DNA of 64,000 bases from an uncultured Blautia sp. (GTDB lineage Bacteria > Bacillota > Clostridia > Lachnospirales > Lachnospiraceae): the NCBI GenBank assembly GCA_900541985.1, contig UQLX01000007.1, forward strand, positions 27,507-91,506, read 5' to 3'. Shown piece by piece: positions 34,532-42,536 of the stretch. The notes under the pieces were generated by a model. It was not told the origin of the DNA, did no database searches, and saw only the letters and a program-made list of their open reading frames with translations. Positions within the stretch are counted from its first letter, which is position 1. Each line of letters opens with the position of its first letter. Position numbers and translations under genes: made by a program.

Positions 34532-35588
34532 ACTGGATCAGATAAACATCCGTGTAATAAACGCCCTTGGACTCTCCCTCTTCATGCGTTGCCACATAAA
34601 TATCAATGCAGTTGGTCTTAATGGCTCCTCCGCAGTCTTCTGCCACATAAACCTGACCGTTGATCACCACCTGGCTGCCATAGGGAATCTGGGACGGATC
34701 CACTGCAATGGTATGATTGGTCGTTGCAGTCACACCGGTAGATGTGATACCGTTTGCCCAGGGACCGCAGCAGATACTGCACGGACAGTAATGGGTGATC
34801 CGGAATTTTCCCAGCGGTTTGAGATTTGCATCAGAGGAAGCCGCAACCGGAGTTCCCACAAGAACACCATTTTCCTCATTTACAGTAGTCCCCGCCTCTA
34901 TCGCCTCTGCAAAAACGCCCTCTCCGCTGCTTTTATGAAGCGTGCCTGCATTCAGTTCTTTATCAATACTGGCGTCTGCCGTCTGTACGGATTCCGGAAA
35001 ATCCAGTACGCTGGTAGGAATGTACCCGGTCTGTTCTTCTCCGCTTTCATTCAGATAGACGATACGGCTCCATACCTCATTGACAGTTCCGGTACGCTTC
35101 ACTTCATCCAGTTCCAGAACCTCTCCTACCACTTCACCGTCCTTACGCCCCGGATAATCCAGAATACTGCAGTCAGTCCTGACTTCTGCCTGGTCCTCTA
35201 TGGGTTGGATCTGTATATCGTCGCTGAGCATCTGGTTCTGTATGTAGCCATTCACTTTATTGCCGTCTCGTTCCAAAGAGATTTTGCTCCAGTTGTTGTC
35301 ACAGACTGCGCTTCTCACAACTTCTTCTCCCAGACCTGCCTGAGCCAGCTCCGCTCCGTTTTCGCCGGGGGTTGCACGTATCACCGCAGTCTTTGCCGTT
35401 ACATATAAACGATCGCTGCAGGCAGCTACCTTTACTGTATTGCCGCTTCCATCATCTGTAGAAAAAATCTGTACGGTTTTTCCATCTGTCTCTGTTACCG
35501 TCTGATAATCTGTCACTCCTGCGTACACTGGAATCCCCTGCAGCACAAGAGTCGCAGCCAAACATATGGGACAGAAAATTTTTTTCAT
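34530..35588 (-). CDS. Secreted SH3b / 3D-domain protein (cell-wall lytic or remodelling)
   Basis: A 352-residue exported protein. The signal peptide is MKKIFCPICLAATLVLQG with cleavage likely after VYA (about residue 23). Two SH3-like repeats occupy about 55-200 (AVIRATPGENGAELAQAG; DCSILDYPGRKDGEVVGEV). The C-terminal 3D domain (about 258-352) has FRITHYCPC, TSTGVTATT, TIAVDPSQIPYGS, YVAEDCGGAIK and IDIYVATHEEG, including the Asp residues typical of the MltA-like double-psi barrel. The family is linked to lytic transglycosylases and resuscitation factors. Start follows AGAGGTGCATTTAT. Divergent from the lysozyme-like gene. Confidence 0.9.
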   Translation of the reverse strand: MKKIFCPICLAATLVLQGIPVYAGVTDYQTVTETDGKTVQIFSTDDGSGNTVKVAACSDRLYVTAKTAVIRATPGENGAELAQAGLGEEVVRSAVCDNNWSKISLERDGNKVNGYIQNQMLSDDIQIQPIEDQAEVRTDCSILDYPGRKDGEVVGEVLELDEVKRTGTVNEVWSRIVYLNESGEEQTGYIPTSVLDFPESVQTADASIDKELNAGTLHKSSGEGVFAEAIEAGTTVNEENGVLVGTPVAASSDANLKPLGKFRITHYCPCSICCGPWANGITSTGVTATTNHTIAVDPSQIPYGSQVVINGQVYVAEDCGGAIKTNCIDIYVATHEEGESKGVYYTDVYLIQ

Positions 35589-35630
35589 ATAAATGCACCT
35601 CTTTCATGCTGATCGTCACATTTCCATAAA

Positions 35631-35659
35631 ATCATAACATATGAAAGACACTTTTTCAA
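35631..35659 (-). promoter_or_regulatory. Promoter for the 3D-domain gene
   Basis: On the minus strand TTGAAA (35654-35659), 17-bp spacer, TATGAT (35631-35636), 43 bases before the start codon. Confidence 0.75.
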
Positions 35660-35709
35660 TTTTCTGCAGACAGTTCACTGTTTTTTTAGATTTTTTTATC
35701 ATTCTTCCC

Positions 35710-35738
35710 TTTTCAAAAAACGCCTTTCCCTGTACAAT
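35710..35738 (+). promoter_or_regulatory. Promoter abutting the lysozyme-like gene
   Basis: TTTTCA (35710-35715), 17-bp spacer, TACAAT (35733-35738). The -10 ends 6 bases before the ATG at 35745, so the first transcribed base would be about the A of the start codon (possible leaderless mRNA). Confidence 0.55.
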
Positions 35739-35744
35739 GGATTT

Positions 35745-36455
35745 ATGAATACACAAAAGACAATCCCCTCAAAAATACAACCAGACAGCCTTTCCGGGAA
35801 GGAAAGACTGGCTCTCCGCCGGAAACGTCTCCGCCAGAAGCAGGTGCGGCGTCAGAAGTTTCTCCTTGTCGTATTGAGCGCTTTTTTTCTGACCGGAATT
35901 TTTATTATAAGCTTTTTTATCCGCCAGAAGCATCCGGAACAGTTTTCCATTAATTCTGCCTGTGAATCTTATCGTTCCCATGTAGAAAGCGTTTCTGCCC
36001 AGTATGAGATGTCCGAATACACAGATCTGATCCTTGCCCTTATGATGCAGGAAAGCTCCGGCCAGGGTCCGGATGTCCTTCAGTCCTCTGAAGGCGCCTA
36101 TAACAAAAAATATCCGCAGGTTCCCAATGGAATACAGGATACAGACTATTCCATTGCATGTGGAATACAGGAATTAAAATATGCCATGGACAAAGCAGGC
36201 GTCACCGGTCCAACAGATATGCCAAGGATCCGCCTTGCCCTTCAGGGCTACAATTTTGGTGCAGACGCGTATTTCTCTTATCTGGAAAAGAACGGGATTT
36301 CCGCCTGGTCGGAAGCATCTTCGGAAGCTTTCGCGCAGATGGCAAGCGGAAATACACCACGGTCAGAAGATAATCCTCTTTATGCCACTGCCGGACCCTG
36401 GGACTATGGAGATCAGAAATATCCGGAACATGTATTAAGATATTATCATCCATAA
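35745..36455 (+). CDS. Membrane-anchored lysozyme-family protein
   Basis: A 236-residue protein. A basic N-terminus of about 38 residues (RRKRLRQKQVRRQK) is followed by one transmembrane helix (about 39-60) and an extracytoplasmic lysozyme-like domain (about 70-236) with the catalytic Glu in LALMMQESSGQG, ACGIQELKYAMDKAG, ALQGYNFG and AGPWDYGDQKYPEHVLRYY. It resembles the N-terminal muramidase domain of CwlT and similar Firmicutes wall hydrolases. No Shine-Dalgarno sequence precedes the ATG. Neighbour of the 3D-domain protein, consistent with cell-wall turnover. Confidence 0.88.
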   Translation: MNTQKTIPSKIQPDSLSGKERLALRRKRLRQKQVRRQKFLLVVLSAFFLTGIFIISFFIRQKHPEQFSINSACESYRSHVESVSAQYEMSEYTDLILALMMQESSGQGPDVLQSSEGAYNKKYPQVPNGIQDTDYSIACGIQELKYAMDKAGVTGPTDMPRIRLALQGYNFGADAYFSYLEKNGISAWSEASSEAFAQMASGNTPRSEDNPLYATAGPWDYGDQKYPEHVLRYYHP

Positions 36456-36464
36456 ACTCTTTGT

Positions 36465-36510
36465 ACAGCAGAAAAGGGAAAACCGCCATGGGTTTTCCCT
36501 TTCCTGCTGT
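36465..36510. terminator. Stable hairpin between convergent genes
   Basis: ACAGCAG ... AAAGGGAAAACC / GGTTTTCCCTTT ... CTGCTGT, about 19 paired bases with a 5-base loop. It lies between the lysozyme-like gene and the DUF5107 remnant and has no long T tract. Confidence 0.65.
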
Positions 36511-36516
36511 GCAGGC

Positions 36517-37230
36517 TTATAAAGGTCTTTCTTTCGCATCTCTTAAATAAATTCTTGCATTCAGGTGATGAGGATCCAATTTTAAAGTTTCCCCAAAATA
36601 GTAAGCTGCTTTTTCCATATTTTTCAGTCCCAGATTTCCAAGACCCATCAGATAATAGCAGTGCGCCTTGTTCTTTTGGGTAAGGTCTTCTTCAAAAATC
36701 TGGAGATCCGGATAGGAAACTGCAAAATAATCCATTTTTACTTCATCGTAAATATGTGCTTCTCCATAGCTGATCAGTTTCTGGAATCTGGATTTTGACG
36801 GAGTACTCTTATGAAGCTTCTCCAGCGCAAATCCCTGATACATGATCATATCTGCCGGCTGATCATAATAAAACATCATTCCTGCAGGCTCGTCTGTGCC
36901 CACTACAGCCTGCTCCAGAAGCTGTTCTGCACATTCTTTCTTTCCAAGAGCTTCTTTTGCCAGCGCGAGATAGTAGTTGATATGGTTGTCCTTGGTTCCC
37001 TCCAGTTTTCCTTCTCCAAGATTTTCCGGATAAACCAGTGCCTTTTCCAGAAGCTTTTCTGCGGCTTCATGCTTTTCTTCTGCAAGGGCTTTTTTTGCCA
37101 TTCCTACTAGTGCAGTGGTATACTGGGTCGTTACCTTTCCTTCCCCGCCTTCCCATGGATGGAATTTTCTTCCCATCAGAATCTCATAGGCGGTTTCGTA
37201 TTCACCTGTAAAGTTTTTGAGAGTGATATC
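36517..37230 (-). pseudogene. C-terminal remnant of a DUF5107/TPR protein
   Basis: About 238 residues of a TPR-type helical protein (GEYETAYEILMGRKFHPWEG, LAKEALGKKECAEQLL, YYFGETLKLDPHHLNARIYL). This is the tail of a family normally about 1000 residues long that has an N-terminal DUF5107 domain and sits beside sugar transporters. Its upstream part is missing. Near 37226-37231 the sequence switches abruptly to an ABC ATPase. The open frame continues to 37272 only by reading the ATPase remnant out of frame (MYCCPGNCHQS). Confidence 0.75.
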
Positions 37231-38351
37231 AGAACCTTGGGATTGGTGGCAATTCCCCGGGCAACAATACACTTCTGCTGATTACCGCCGGAAAGCTCTA
37301 CGATTTTTTTGTCCGGAGACGGTGTCTTGACCTTAAAATCACGGATTCCTTTTTCTACCGCTTCCTTTTACTTTTCAGGATCTATGATCCCTAACCGGTT
37401 GGCGTTCTGATCCATCAGTGCAATGTTGATGTTTCCGCTGACACTTAAATTGCTCAGGATTCCCTGCATTTTCCGGTCCTCCGGAACCAGGACGATACCA
37501 TTGTCCATGGCTTCCTTCGGAGAACGGTTTTCGATTTTTTTGCCCTCCAGGAATATCTCTCCTGTCTTCCTCTTATCTGCGCCAATAATTGCCCGCATCA
37601 CTTCTGTACGGCCTGCGCCTACCAGACCGGAGAATCCCAGAACCTCTCCTTTATGAAGAGTAAAGGACACTTCTTTTACATAATCAGAGGAAACATTTCT
37701 GACATCAAGAAGAACATCTCCGATTTCCTTTTCGCGATCTAGGTTATTAAAAATGTCTCCCAGATCACGGCCAACCATCATTTTGATCAGCTTCTGGATC
37801 ACTTCAAACAGACAGTCGATCTCCGCGTCACTGAGACTTGTCGTAGGCTCGTCAGAGCAGATTACTTTCAGGTTTTCCCTGCTGTATGCTTTCATGATCT
37901 CCACCATCTGCTGGTAGGCAATGCTCAGATTCTTTACCTTGGTGGTCGGCTGGATCGGAAGTCCAAAATCTCGGATGATCTCCGCAGCCATCTTATTCGC
38001 CTTGCCTGTATCAATTACGCCAAACCTGTTTGACAGCATACGTCCCAGATAAATGTTTTCTGCCACACTCAGTTCCAGAAGGATCTGTCGCTCCTGATAG
38101 ATCACGCTGATTCCTTCCTGAATTGCCTCATGAGGAGAGTGGAAATGTTTCTGGACTCCGTCCAGCAGGTATTCTCCCTTTGTAGGCTGATAATCACCGT
38201 TCAGCACCTTCAAAAGTGTGGATTTTCCGGCTCCGTTCTCACCTAAAAATGCCAGGGTCTCACCGCCATATGCTTTAAAGCAGATATTGTCCAATGCCTT
38301 TACACCCGGGAAATACTTGGAGATACCTTTAAATTCCAATACACTGCTCAT
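37228..38351 (-). pseudogene. Decayed sugar ABC transporter ATPase (RbsA/MglA type)
   Basis: Starts normally (MSSVLEFKGISKYFPG, Walker A GENGAGKST, signature NLSIAYQQMVEIMKA, Walker B VICSDEPTTSLSD) with GGGAGGAAAGAGAT upstream. An in-frame deletion of about 45-50 codons near 37785-37792 removes the first H-loop: VIQKL is joined to IKMMVGRDLGDIF. The second half continues to NRLGIIDPEK, then a TAA at 37368-37370. The frame resumes (KEAVEKGIRDFKVKTPS ... ELSGGNQQKCIVARG) and stops at NPKVLI, where it is joined to the DUF5107 remnant. The last ~50 residues are lost. Confidence 0.88.
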
Positions 38352-38611
38352 ATCTCTTTCCTCCCTTGCTTTTCTCTGATATTGATTATAACCTTCCTCT
38401 TTTTCTTTTTCATTAGCTTAAATTGCTATGGAGTTTCAAATTCTTGCTATTTTATATATATTTACAGATTTCTCGCAAGTTATTTCTTCCATACTTGTTA
38501 TTATACACAAATACTGAACTGTCTTCTTATGTGTTTCGGAAATATCTCCAATATTTATTACATCATTCAGAATTTTTGTTTTCTGTTCTTAAGCATTTTG
38601 CACATTCCTCC
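38352..38611. other. A+T-rich gap, no gene seen
   Basis: About 260 bases of low-GC sequence between the divergent ABC ATPase and aldose epimerase remnants. It holds no convincing reading frame, RNA or strong promoter. The open plus-strand frame that crosses it lacks any family similarity until about 38612. Confidence 0.6.
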
Positions 38612-39516
38612 TTGATTTCGAATCGAAATTACGTTATATTTAGTGAAAAAACAAGGAGTATTACGCTTAATTCCATCGGCGCTTCTGTCCGTTCTGTCGG
38701 ATATACAGATTCCGCAGATAAATTTAAAAATATTGCTTTTTCATTTGCCTCTGACTCTGACTATACCGGAAACCCTCTGTATGCAGGCGCTACTCTTGGT
38801 CCCTGTGCCGGAAGAATCTCCGGAGGATTGCTTTCCTTGCCTGAAAAAAACTATTCCCTTACCAGAAATGAAAAGAACAGGCATTGCCTGTATAGCGGTA
38901 TTCATAGTGTTTCCTTTATAAACTGGACTCTTGTTTCCATCCGGGAAGAGGATACCAGTGCCGAAGTGCTTTTTCAATGTACTCTTCCGGACGGATGTGA
39001 CGGTTTTCCGGGGAATCGGACTTTTTCTGTTTCTTATCTGTTAAATGAAGCCCATGAGCTTACAGTCAGATATCATGCAGTCTCTGATAAAACAACTTAT
39101 TTCAATATAAGCAATCATTCTTATTTTAATTTATCCGGGAATTTTGAAGAAAGTGTTTATGACCATCTGCTTCAGATCCATGCAGATTCCTATATATATA
39201 TAATGATGATGAATTTATCCCTGAAGGTATTGCTCCTGTAGAAAACAGTCCTTTTGATTTTCGTAAGCCTGTTTCTCTGACCCGGCAAATGAAGGCTTTT
39301 CCGGATCATCCCCAGCTTACAGTCAGCCGTGGATATAATCACGCCTTTCTTTTAAATAAAAACAACGAGCTTCCTCAACTGGTCTTTGCCAGCCCTGACA
39401 ACGCCCAAAAGCTTTTTGTTTCTTCGGATGCTCCCGGCAATCACGGATTTCCATTTCACTATACAGAAGCTGGAAAAGAATGGACAAGATACCTTCGATA
39501 TACCTTTGTTATTTAG
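38612..39516 (+). pseudogene. Aldose 1-epimerase (galactose mutarotase), one frameshift in a TA repeat
   Basis: About 301 codons in total, the normal family length. The first part (SITLNSIGASVRSVGYTD, PLYAGATLGPCAGRISGG, TTYFNISNHSYFNLSG, LQIHADSYIY) and second part (EFIPEGIAP, FDFRKPV, SRGYNHAFLL, TEAGKEWTRY) are separated by a frame change at a run of six TA units (39191-39202). Removing exactly one TA unit gives ADSYIYNDDEFIPEG, which fits the family. There is no ATG; a TTG at 38612 is the only plausible start and lacks a ribosome binding site. Probably inactive, possibly switched by slippage. Confidence 0.8.
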
Positions 39517-39574
39517 CAGACCCTGATAAAAATACATAAACTCATAAATTTTTTAAAAAATTTCAAAAAAACAT

Positions 39575-39603
39575 TTGACAACTACAATTCTATATGCTAT
39601 CAT
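39575..39603 (+). promoter_or_regulatory. Promoter for tRNA-Gly
   Basis: TTGACA (39575-39580), 17-bp spacer, TATCAT (39598-39603), about 45 bases before the tRNA. Confidence 0.8.
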
Positions 39604-39647
39604 ATGTTTTGTCGATGAGGGAAACACCTCAGAAAAAAACAGAACAT

Positions 39648-39720
39648 GCGATAGTGGCGTAGTTGGTAACGCGCGACCTTGCCAAGGTCGAGACCGCGGG
39701 TTCGAGCCCCGTCTATCGCT
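39648..39720 (+). tRNA. tRNA-Gly (GCC)
   Basis: 73 bases. Acceptor arms GCGATAG and CTATCGC pair perfectly; the discriminator base is T. The anticodon stem CGACC/GGTCG closes loop TTGCCAA with anticodon GCC at 39681-39683. The T arm contains GGTTCGAGCCCC. CCA is not encoded. Confidence 0.95.
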
Positions 39721-39726
39721 CTTAAG

Positions 39727-39754
39727 ACCAGAACAGTTTTTGTTCTGGTTTTTT
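39727..39754 (+). terminator. Intrinsic terminator after tRNA-Gly
   Basis: Perfect 9-bp stem ACCAGAACA / TGTTCTGGT followed by six Ts, 7 bases after the tRNA. Confidence 0.9.
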
Positions 39755-39796
39755 ATATATGTATCATGGCAAAAATTTTCATTACGGAATCTGTTA

Positions 39797-40160
39797 TCAT
39801 CCCAGTGTCATAAATGCATATCTGAAAATAAACACGATGGAAATGATCCAGGTCAGAACCTTTACGTCTGATGCTTTTGCAGTAAAAAGCTTAATCAGAC
39901 AATACATGATTTGAGATTTTCTCTGCCATTGCTGCATCACCCATGATCATATTTTTTGAAATCCCAAAAAAAACGTTAAAAAATCCATCCTTTTTTTCCA
40001 TTACTACATAGTCCTCTCTTTCAAAAAATTTCTGCTGCCTTGTGTTTTTGAATCCTTCTGCTGTTCACAGACAGATCAATTACAAAGCCCGGCCGCGGCT
40101 TTTTCAGGGAGGCTGCTCTTTCCTTTAAATCTTTTTGATTTAAATGAGAATTTTCAGACA
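39797..40160 (-). pseudogene. Decayed coding fragment downstream of the guanine riboswitch
   Basis: Two overlapping minus-strand frames give a continuous-looking protein tail: LKERAASLKKPRPGFVIDL and RRIQKHKAAEIF, then, after a one-base shift in a run of Ts, EREDYVVMEKKDGFFNV to MGDAAMAEKISNHVLSD with a stop at 39891. Beyond, a short frame (39907-39797) encodes a 36-residue membrane-like peptide ending FIFRYAFMTLG. No start codon or ribosome binding site is convincing. I do not recognise the family. The rest of 39755-40400 shows only the riboswitch, its terminator and A+T-rich sequence. Confidence 0.45.
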
Positions 40161-40162
40161 AT

Positions 40163-40201
40163 AAAAAAAGAGCGACCACACAAGATTATGTAGTCAACTC
40201 T
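40163..40201 (-). terminator. Terminator that competes with the guanine riboswitch
   Basis: On the minus strand AGAG..GAC.ACA pairs with TGT.GTC.CTCT (interrupted 12-bp stem, 8-base loop), followed by seven Ts (complement of 40163-40169). Its left arm is built from the 3' strands of aptamer helices P3 and P1, so terminator and aptamer cannot form together. Confidence 0.8.
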
Positions 40202-40250
40202 TTACGGTAGTTGGTAGAAACACTGGGCCAATCCCCAGCATATACATAAT
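40185..40250 (-). promoter_or_regulatory. Guanine-class purine riboswitch aptamer
   Basis: On the minus strand the purine riboswitch core is present in order: P1 ATTATGTA, P2 CTGGG...CCCAG with GG in its loop, the invariant GTTTCTACC, P3 CAACT/AGTTG with loop CCGTAAA, junction ACT, and P1' TACATAAT. The specificity base (position 74) is C, which selects guanine/hypoxanthine rather than adenine. Because the terminator uses the P1' and P3' strands, ligand binding should prevent termination (an ON switch). Downstream lies only a decayed coding fragment. Confidence 0.9.
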
Positions 40251-40400
40251 TAGCAGTGCTATATTCAGCTAAAAAATATTTTATCATAAAAAATATTTTT
40301 GGTCTATTGATGAAGTCCACAATTTTTTTGCCGCTATTTATGCACTATTACCAATTATTTTCACTCATATTCACTTTTTTATTGATTTTGTATATTTTTT

Positions 40401-41585
40401 TTAATGATGGAACAGTCTGATTCCCGTAAATGCCATTGCCATTCCATACTTATTACAGGTTGCGATCACATCCTCATCTCTAACAGAACCGCCTGGCTGT
40501 GCAATATATTTCACACCACTCTTATGTGCTCTTTCAATATTATCACTGAACGGGAAGAACGCATCCGATCCCAGAGTTACCTCGGTAAGCTGATCCAGCC
40601 ATGCACGTTTTGCCTCTCTTGTAAACACCTCCGGCTTCTCTGTAAAAATCCGTTCCCACGCGCCGTCTGCAAGGACATCCATGTATTCCTCACCAATGTA
40701 TACGTCAATAGCATTGTCTCTCTCTGCACGGCTGATTCCCTCTTTAAATGGAAGATTCAGAACCTGCGGACTCTGACGGAGGAACCAGTTGTCAGCCTTC
40801 TGTCCGGCCAGCCTGGTACAGTGTACACGAGACTGCTGTCCGGCGCCTACACCAATGGCCTGTCCGTCCTTTACAAAGCATACAGAGTTAGACTGTGTAT
40901 ATTTCAGAACGATCAGAGCAATCTTCATATCTCGTTTCGCTTCCTCTGAAAGCTCTTTATTTTCTGTTACCATGTTCGAGATCAGTTCGTCATTGATCTC
41001 AAGCTCCTGTCTTCCCTGCTCGAAGGTCACGCCAAATACTTCCTTATGCTCTAACGGAGCCGGAACAAAATCCGGATCGATCTGGATCACATTATAATTG
41101 CCTTTCTTTTTGGCTTTCAGGATTTCAAGAGCCTCCTCTGTATAGCCAGGCGCGATCACACCATCAGAAACCTCTCTCTTGATCAGAAGAGCGGTGTCCT
41201 TATCACATACATCTGAAAGGGAGATAAAATCTCCAAAGGAAGACATACGGTCAGCGCCTCTTGCTCTCGCATACGCACATGCGATCGGAGAAAACTCTTT
41301 CCAGTTCATATCATCTACCCAGTAGATCTTTGCAAGTGTTTCGCTGAGAGGAAGCCCTACAGAAGCACCTGCAGGAGAAACATGTTTAAAAGAAGTAGCG
41401 GCTGCAAGTCCGGTTGCTTTTTTCAGGTCTCTTACCAGCTGCCATCCGTTAAATGCATCCAGAAAATTGATATATCCCGGTCTGCCGGAAAGCACTCTAA
41501 TTGGAAGCTCACTTCCGTCATTCATAAAGATCCTGGACGGCTTCTGATTTGGGTTACATCCGTATTTTAACTGTAATTCGTTCAT
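40401..41585 (-). CDS. purH: AICAR formyltransferase (PurH transformylase part only)
   Basis: A 394-residue phosphoribosylaminoimidazolecarboxamide formyltransferase, which transfers the formyl group from 10-formyl-THF to AICAR. Motifs include LKYGCNPNQKPS, TSFKHVSPAGASVG, the RGADRMSSFGDFI segment, LKYTQSNSVCFVKDGQ, GAGQQSRVHCTRLAG and SDAFFPFSDNIERA. The N-terminal IMP cyclohydrolase half of normal bifunctional PurH is absent; the next gene supplies that step. Start ATG 41585 is 9 bases after GGAGG; the upstream in-frame ATG abuts the Shine-Dalgarno. Confidence 0.93.
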   Translation of the reverse strand: MNELQLKYGCNPNQKPSRIFMNDGSELPIRVLSGRPGYINFLDAFNGWQLVRDLKKATGLAAATSFKHVSPAGASVGLPLSETLAKIYWVDDMNWKEFSPIACAYARARGADRMSSFGDFISLSDVCDKDTALLIKREVSDGVIAPGYTEEALEILKAKKKGNYNVIQIDPDFVPAPLEHKEVFGVTFEQGRQELEINDELISNMVTENKELSEEAKRDMKIALIVLKYTQSNSVCFVKDGQAIGVGAGQQSRVHCTRLAGQKADNWFLRQSPQVLNLPFKEGISRAERDNAIDVYIGEEYMDVLADGAWERIFTEKPEVFTREAKRAWLDQLTEVTLGSDAFFPFSDNIERAHKSGVKYIAQPGGSVRDEDVIATCNKYGMAMAFTGIRLFHH

Positions 41586-41599
41586 TGCCTGCATCCTCC

Positions 41600-42313
41600 T
41601 TATTTGTTTTTATTTACAATTGCAGTTTCATATTCTCCGGTAGCAATATCAATGTAGCGTACAAAAAGGGAAACCTTATTTTCTTCGTTCAGGCTGTTCC
41701 ACAGAAGGTCTGTAAACTCCTTCATATCGTCTGGAATACTTACCAGCTTAGGCTCTCCTTCAAAGCTCGGAAGCGGATTTCCGTCACATTTATAAGTATG
41801 GATAAAGCGTCCTTCTCCTGCTGCTGCTTTTTCATAAGCATAGGTATAACGGAGACATGCATCCGGATTTCCGTTGTTGCTTTTCAGAATCGACATTGCA
41901 TAGCTGTAATTTCCATTTTCAATGTGCATGACACCGGAAATACGAGGTGTATAGTTTGGTCCGTCCGGCTCAAATTCACGGCATCTTAATGACTGTTCAA
42001 AGGTCATCTGTTTATCCATGCCTTCGTAAATGGTATCTGTCTGGTCACCGTTTGTCACAATTGTTTTATTTCCAAGGACACGAACCGGAGCATAAATGAT
42101 CAGGCTTGGGTCAGTCAGCTTGGATGGGTCAAACGCCTGTGTGCGGATTCCCTCTCCTTCTGTTACAAATACGCGATTTCTGCTGTTCTCGCTTCTTCCC
42201 ATGATAAAATAAGCTGCTACTGCTTTTGTTCCATCAGCGGTGCGGCCCAGGATAATTCCTCTTCCCGGATAAGAATTGTTTTTCAGTTCATTTTCCAGTG
42301 ATATCATTTCCAT
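41600..42313 (-). CDS. purO: IMP cyclohydrolase, PurO-like
   Basis: A 237-residue protein, MEMISLENELKNNSYPGRGI, with YPGRGIILGRT, AAYFIMGRSENSRNRVF, LIIYAPVRVLGN and SNGDQT-like ATNGDQTD sequence (here VTNGDQTD). This matches the IMP cyclohydrolase family first known as archaeal PurO, which closes FAICAR to IMP. It pairs with the formyltransferase-only PurH 14 bases downstream. AAGGAGATCAGACG precedes the ATG. Controlled by the ZTP riboswitch upstream. Confidence 0.9.
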   Translation of the reverse strand: MEMISLENELKNNSYPGRGIILGRTADGTKAVAAYFIMGRSENSRNRVFVTEGEGIRTQAFDPSKLTDPSLIIYAPVRVLGNKTIVTNGDQTDTIYEGMDKQMTFEQSLRCREFEPDGPNYTPRISGVMHIENGNYSYAMSILKSNNGNPDACLRYTYAYEKAAAGEGRFIHTYKCDGNPLPSFEGEPKLVSIPDDMKEFTDLLWNSLNEENKVSLFVRYIDIATGEYETAIVNKNK

Positions 42314-42384
42314 CGTCTGATCTCCTTTTTCTTGGTAGAAATTCTCTTTTTGTAATAAACATCCCAGCTCTGAAACGCAAACAG

Positions 42385-42425
42385 ACCGCCTGGGTAGTCT
42401 GTATCTCAGGCTGCCCAGGCGGTCG
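42385..42425 (-). terminator. ZTP riboswitch expression-platform hairpin
   Basis: On the minus strand GACCGCCTGGGCAG pairs with CTACCCAGGCGGTC (14 bp) and is followed by a short U-rich stretch (TCTGTTTGCG). The left arm contains the conserved CCGCCTGGGC of the aptamer, so ligand binding blocks the terminator. Confidence 0.8.
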
Positions 42426-42486
42426 GCTAAACACTTACTGCACTCCCCACAGGTAAATCCTGCTTTCCGCCAGTCATGCAGTCGTT
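42411..42486 (-). promoter_or_regulatory. ZTP (pfl) riboswitch controlling purO-purH
   Basis: On the minus strand the aptamer begins CGACTGCATGACTGGCGG, continues GGATTTACC and TGGGGAGTGCAG, and ends CCGACCGCCTGGGCAG, the conserved pseudoknot element of the pfl motif. ZTP/ZMP signals low 10-formyl-THF; the downstream formyltransferase uses that cofactor, so the placement fits the known ON-switch role. Confidence 0.9.
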
Positions 42487-42493
42487 ATTATTA

Positions 42494-42522
42494 ATATATA
42501 ATACTTCTTTTTATTTTTCAAG
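42494..42522 (-). promoter_or_regulatory. Promoter for the purO-purH transcript
   Basis: On the minus strand TTGAAA (42517-42522), 17-bp spacer, TATATT (42494-42499). Transcription would start near 42487, exactly at the 5' end of the ZTP aptamer. Confidence 0.7.
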
Positions 42523-42536
42523 AGGAAAAACTCTTT

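Noticed and set aside
39591..39720. Plus-strand frame running through tRNA-Gly
   Set aside because: It only exists because the tRNA lacks stop codons in that frame.
40200..40260. First read as an insertion-sequence end or TnpB guide RNA remnant
   Set aside because: The GTTTCTACC, CCGTAAA and P1 pairing show it is a purine riboswitch.
36517..40260. Decay zone beside a tRNA as an integrated element with att sites
   Set aside because: No integrase, and no second copy of the tRNA 3' end was seen; it looks like gene loss rather than insertion.
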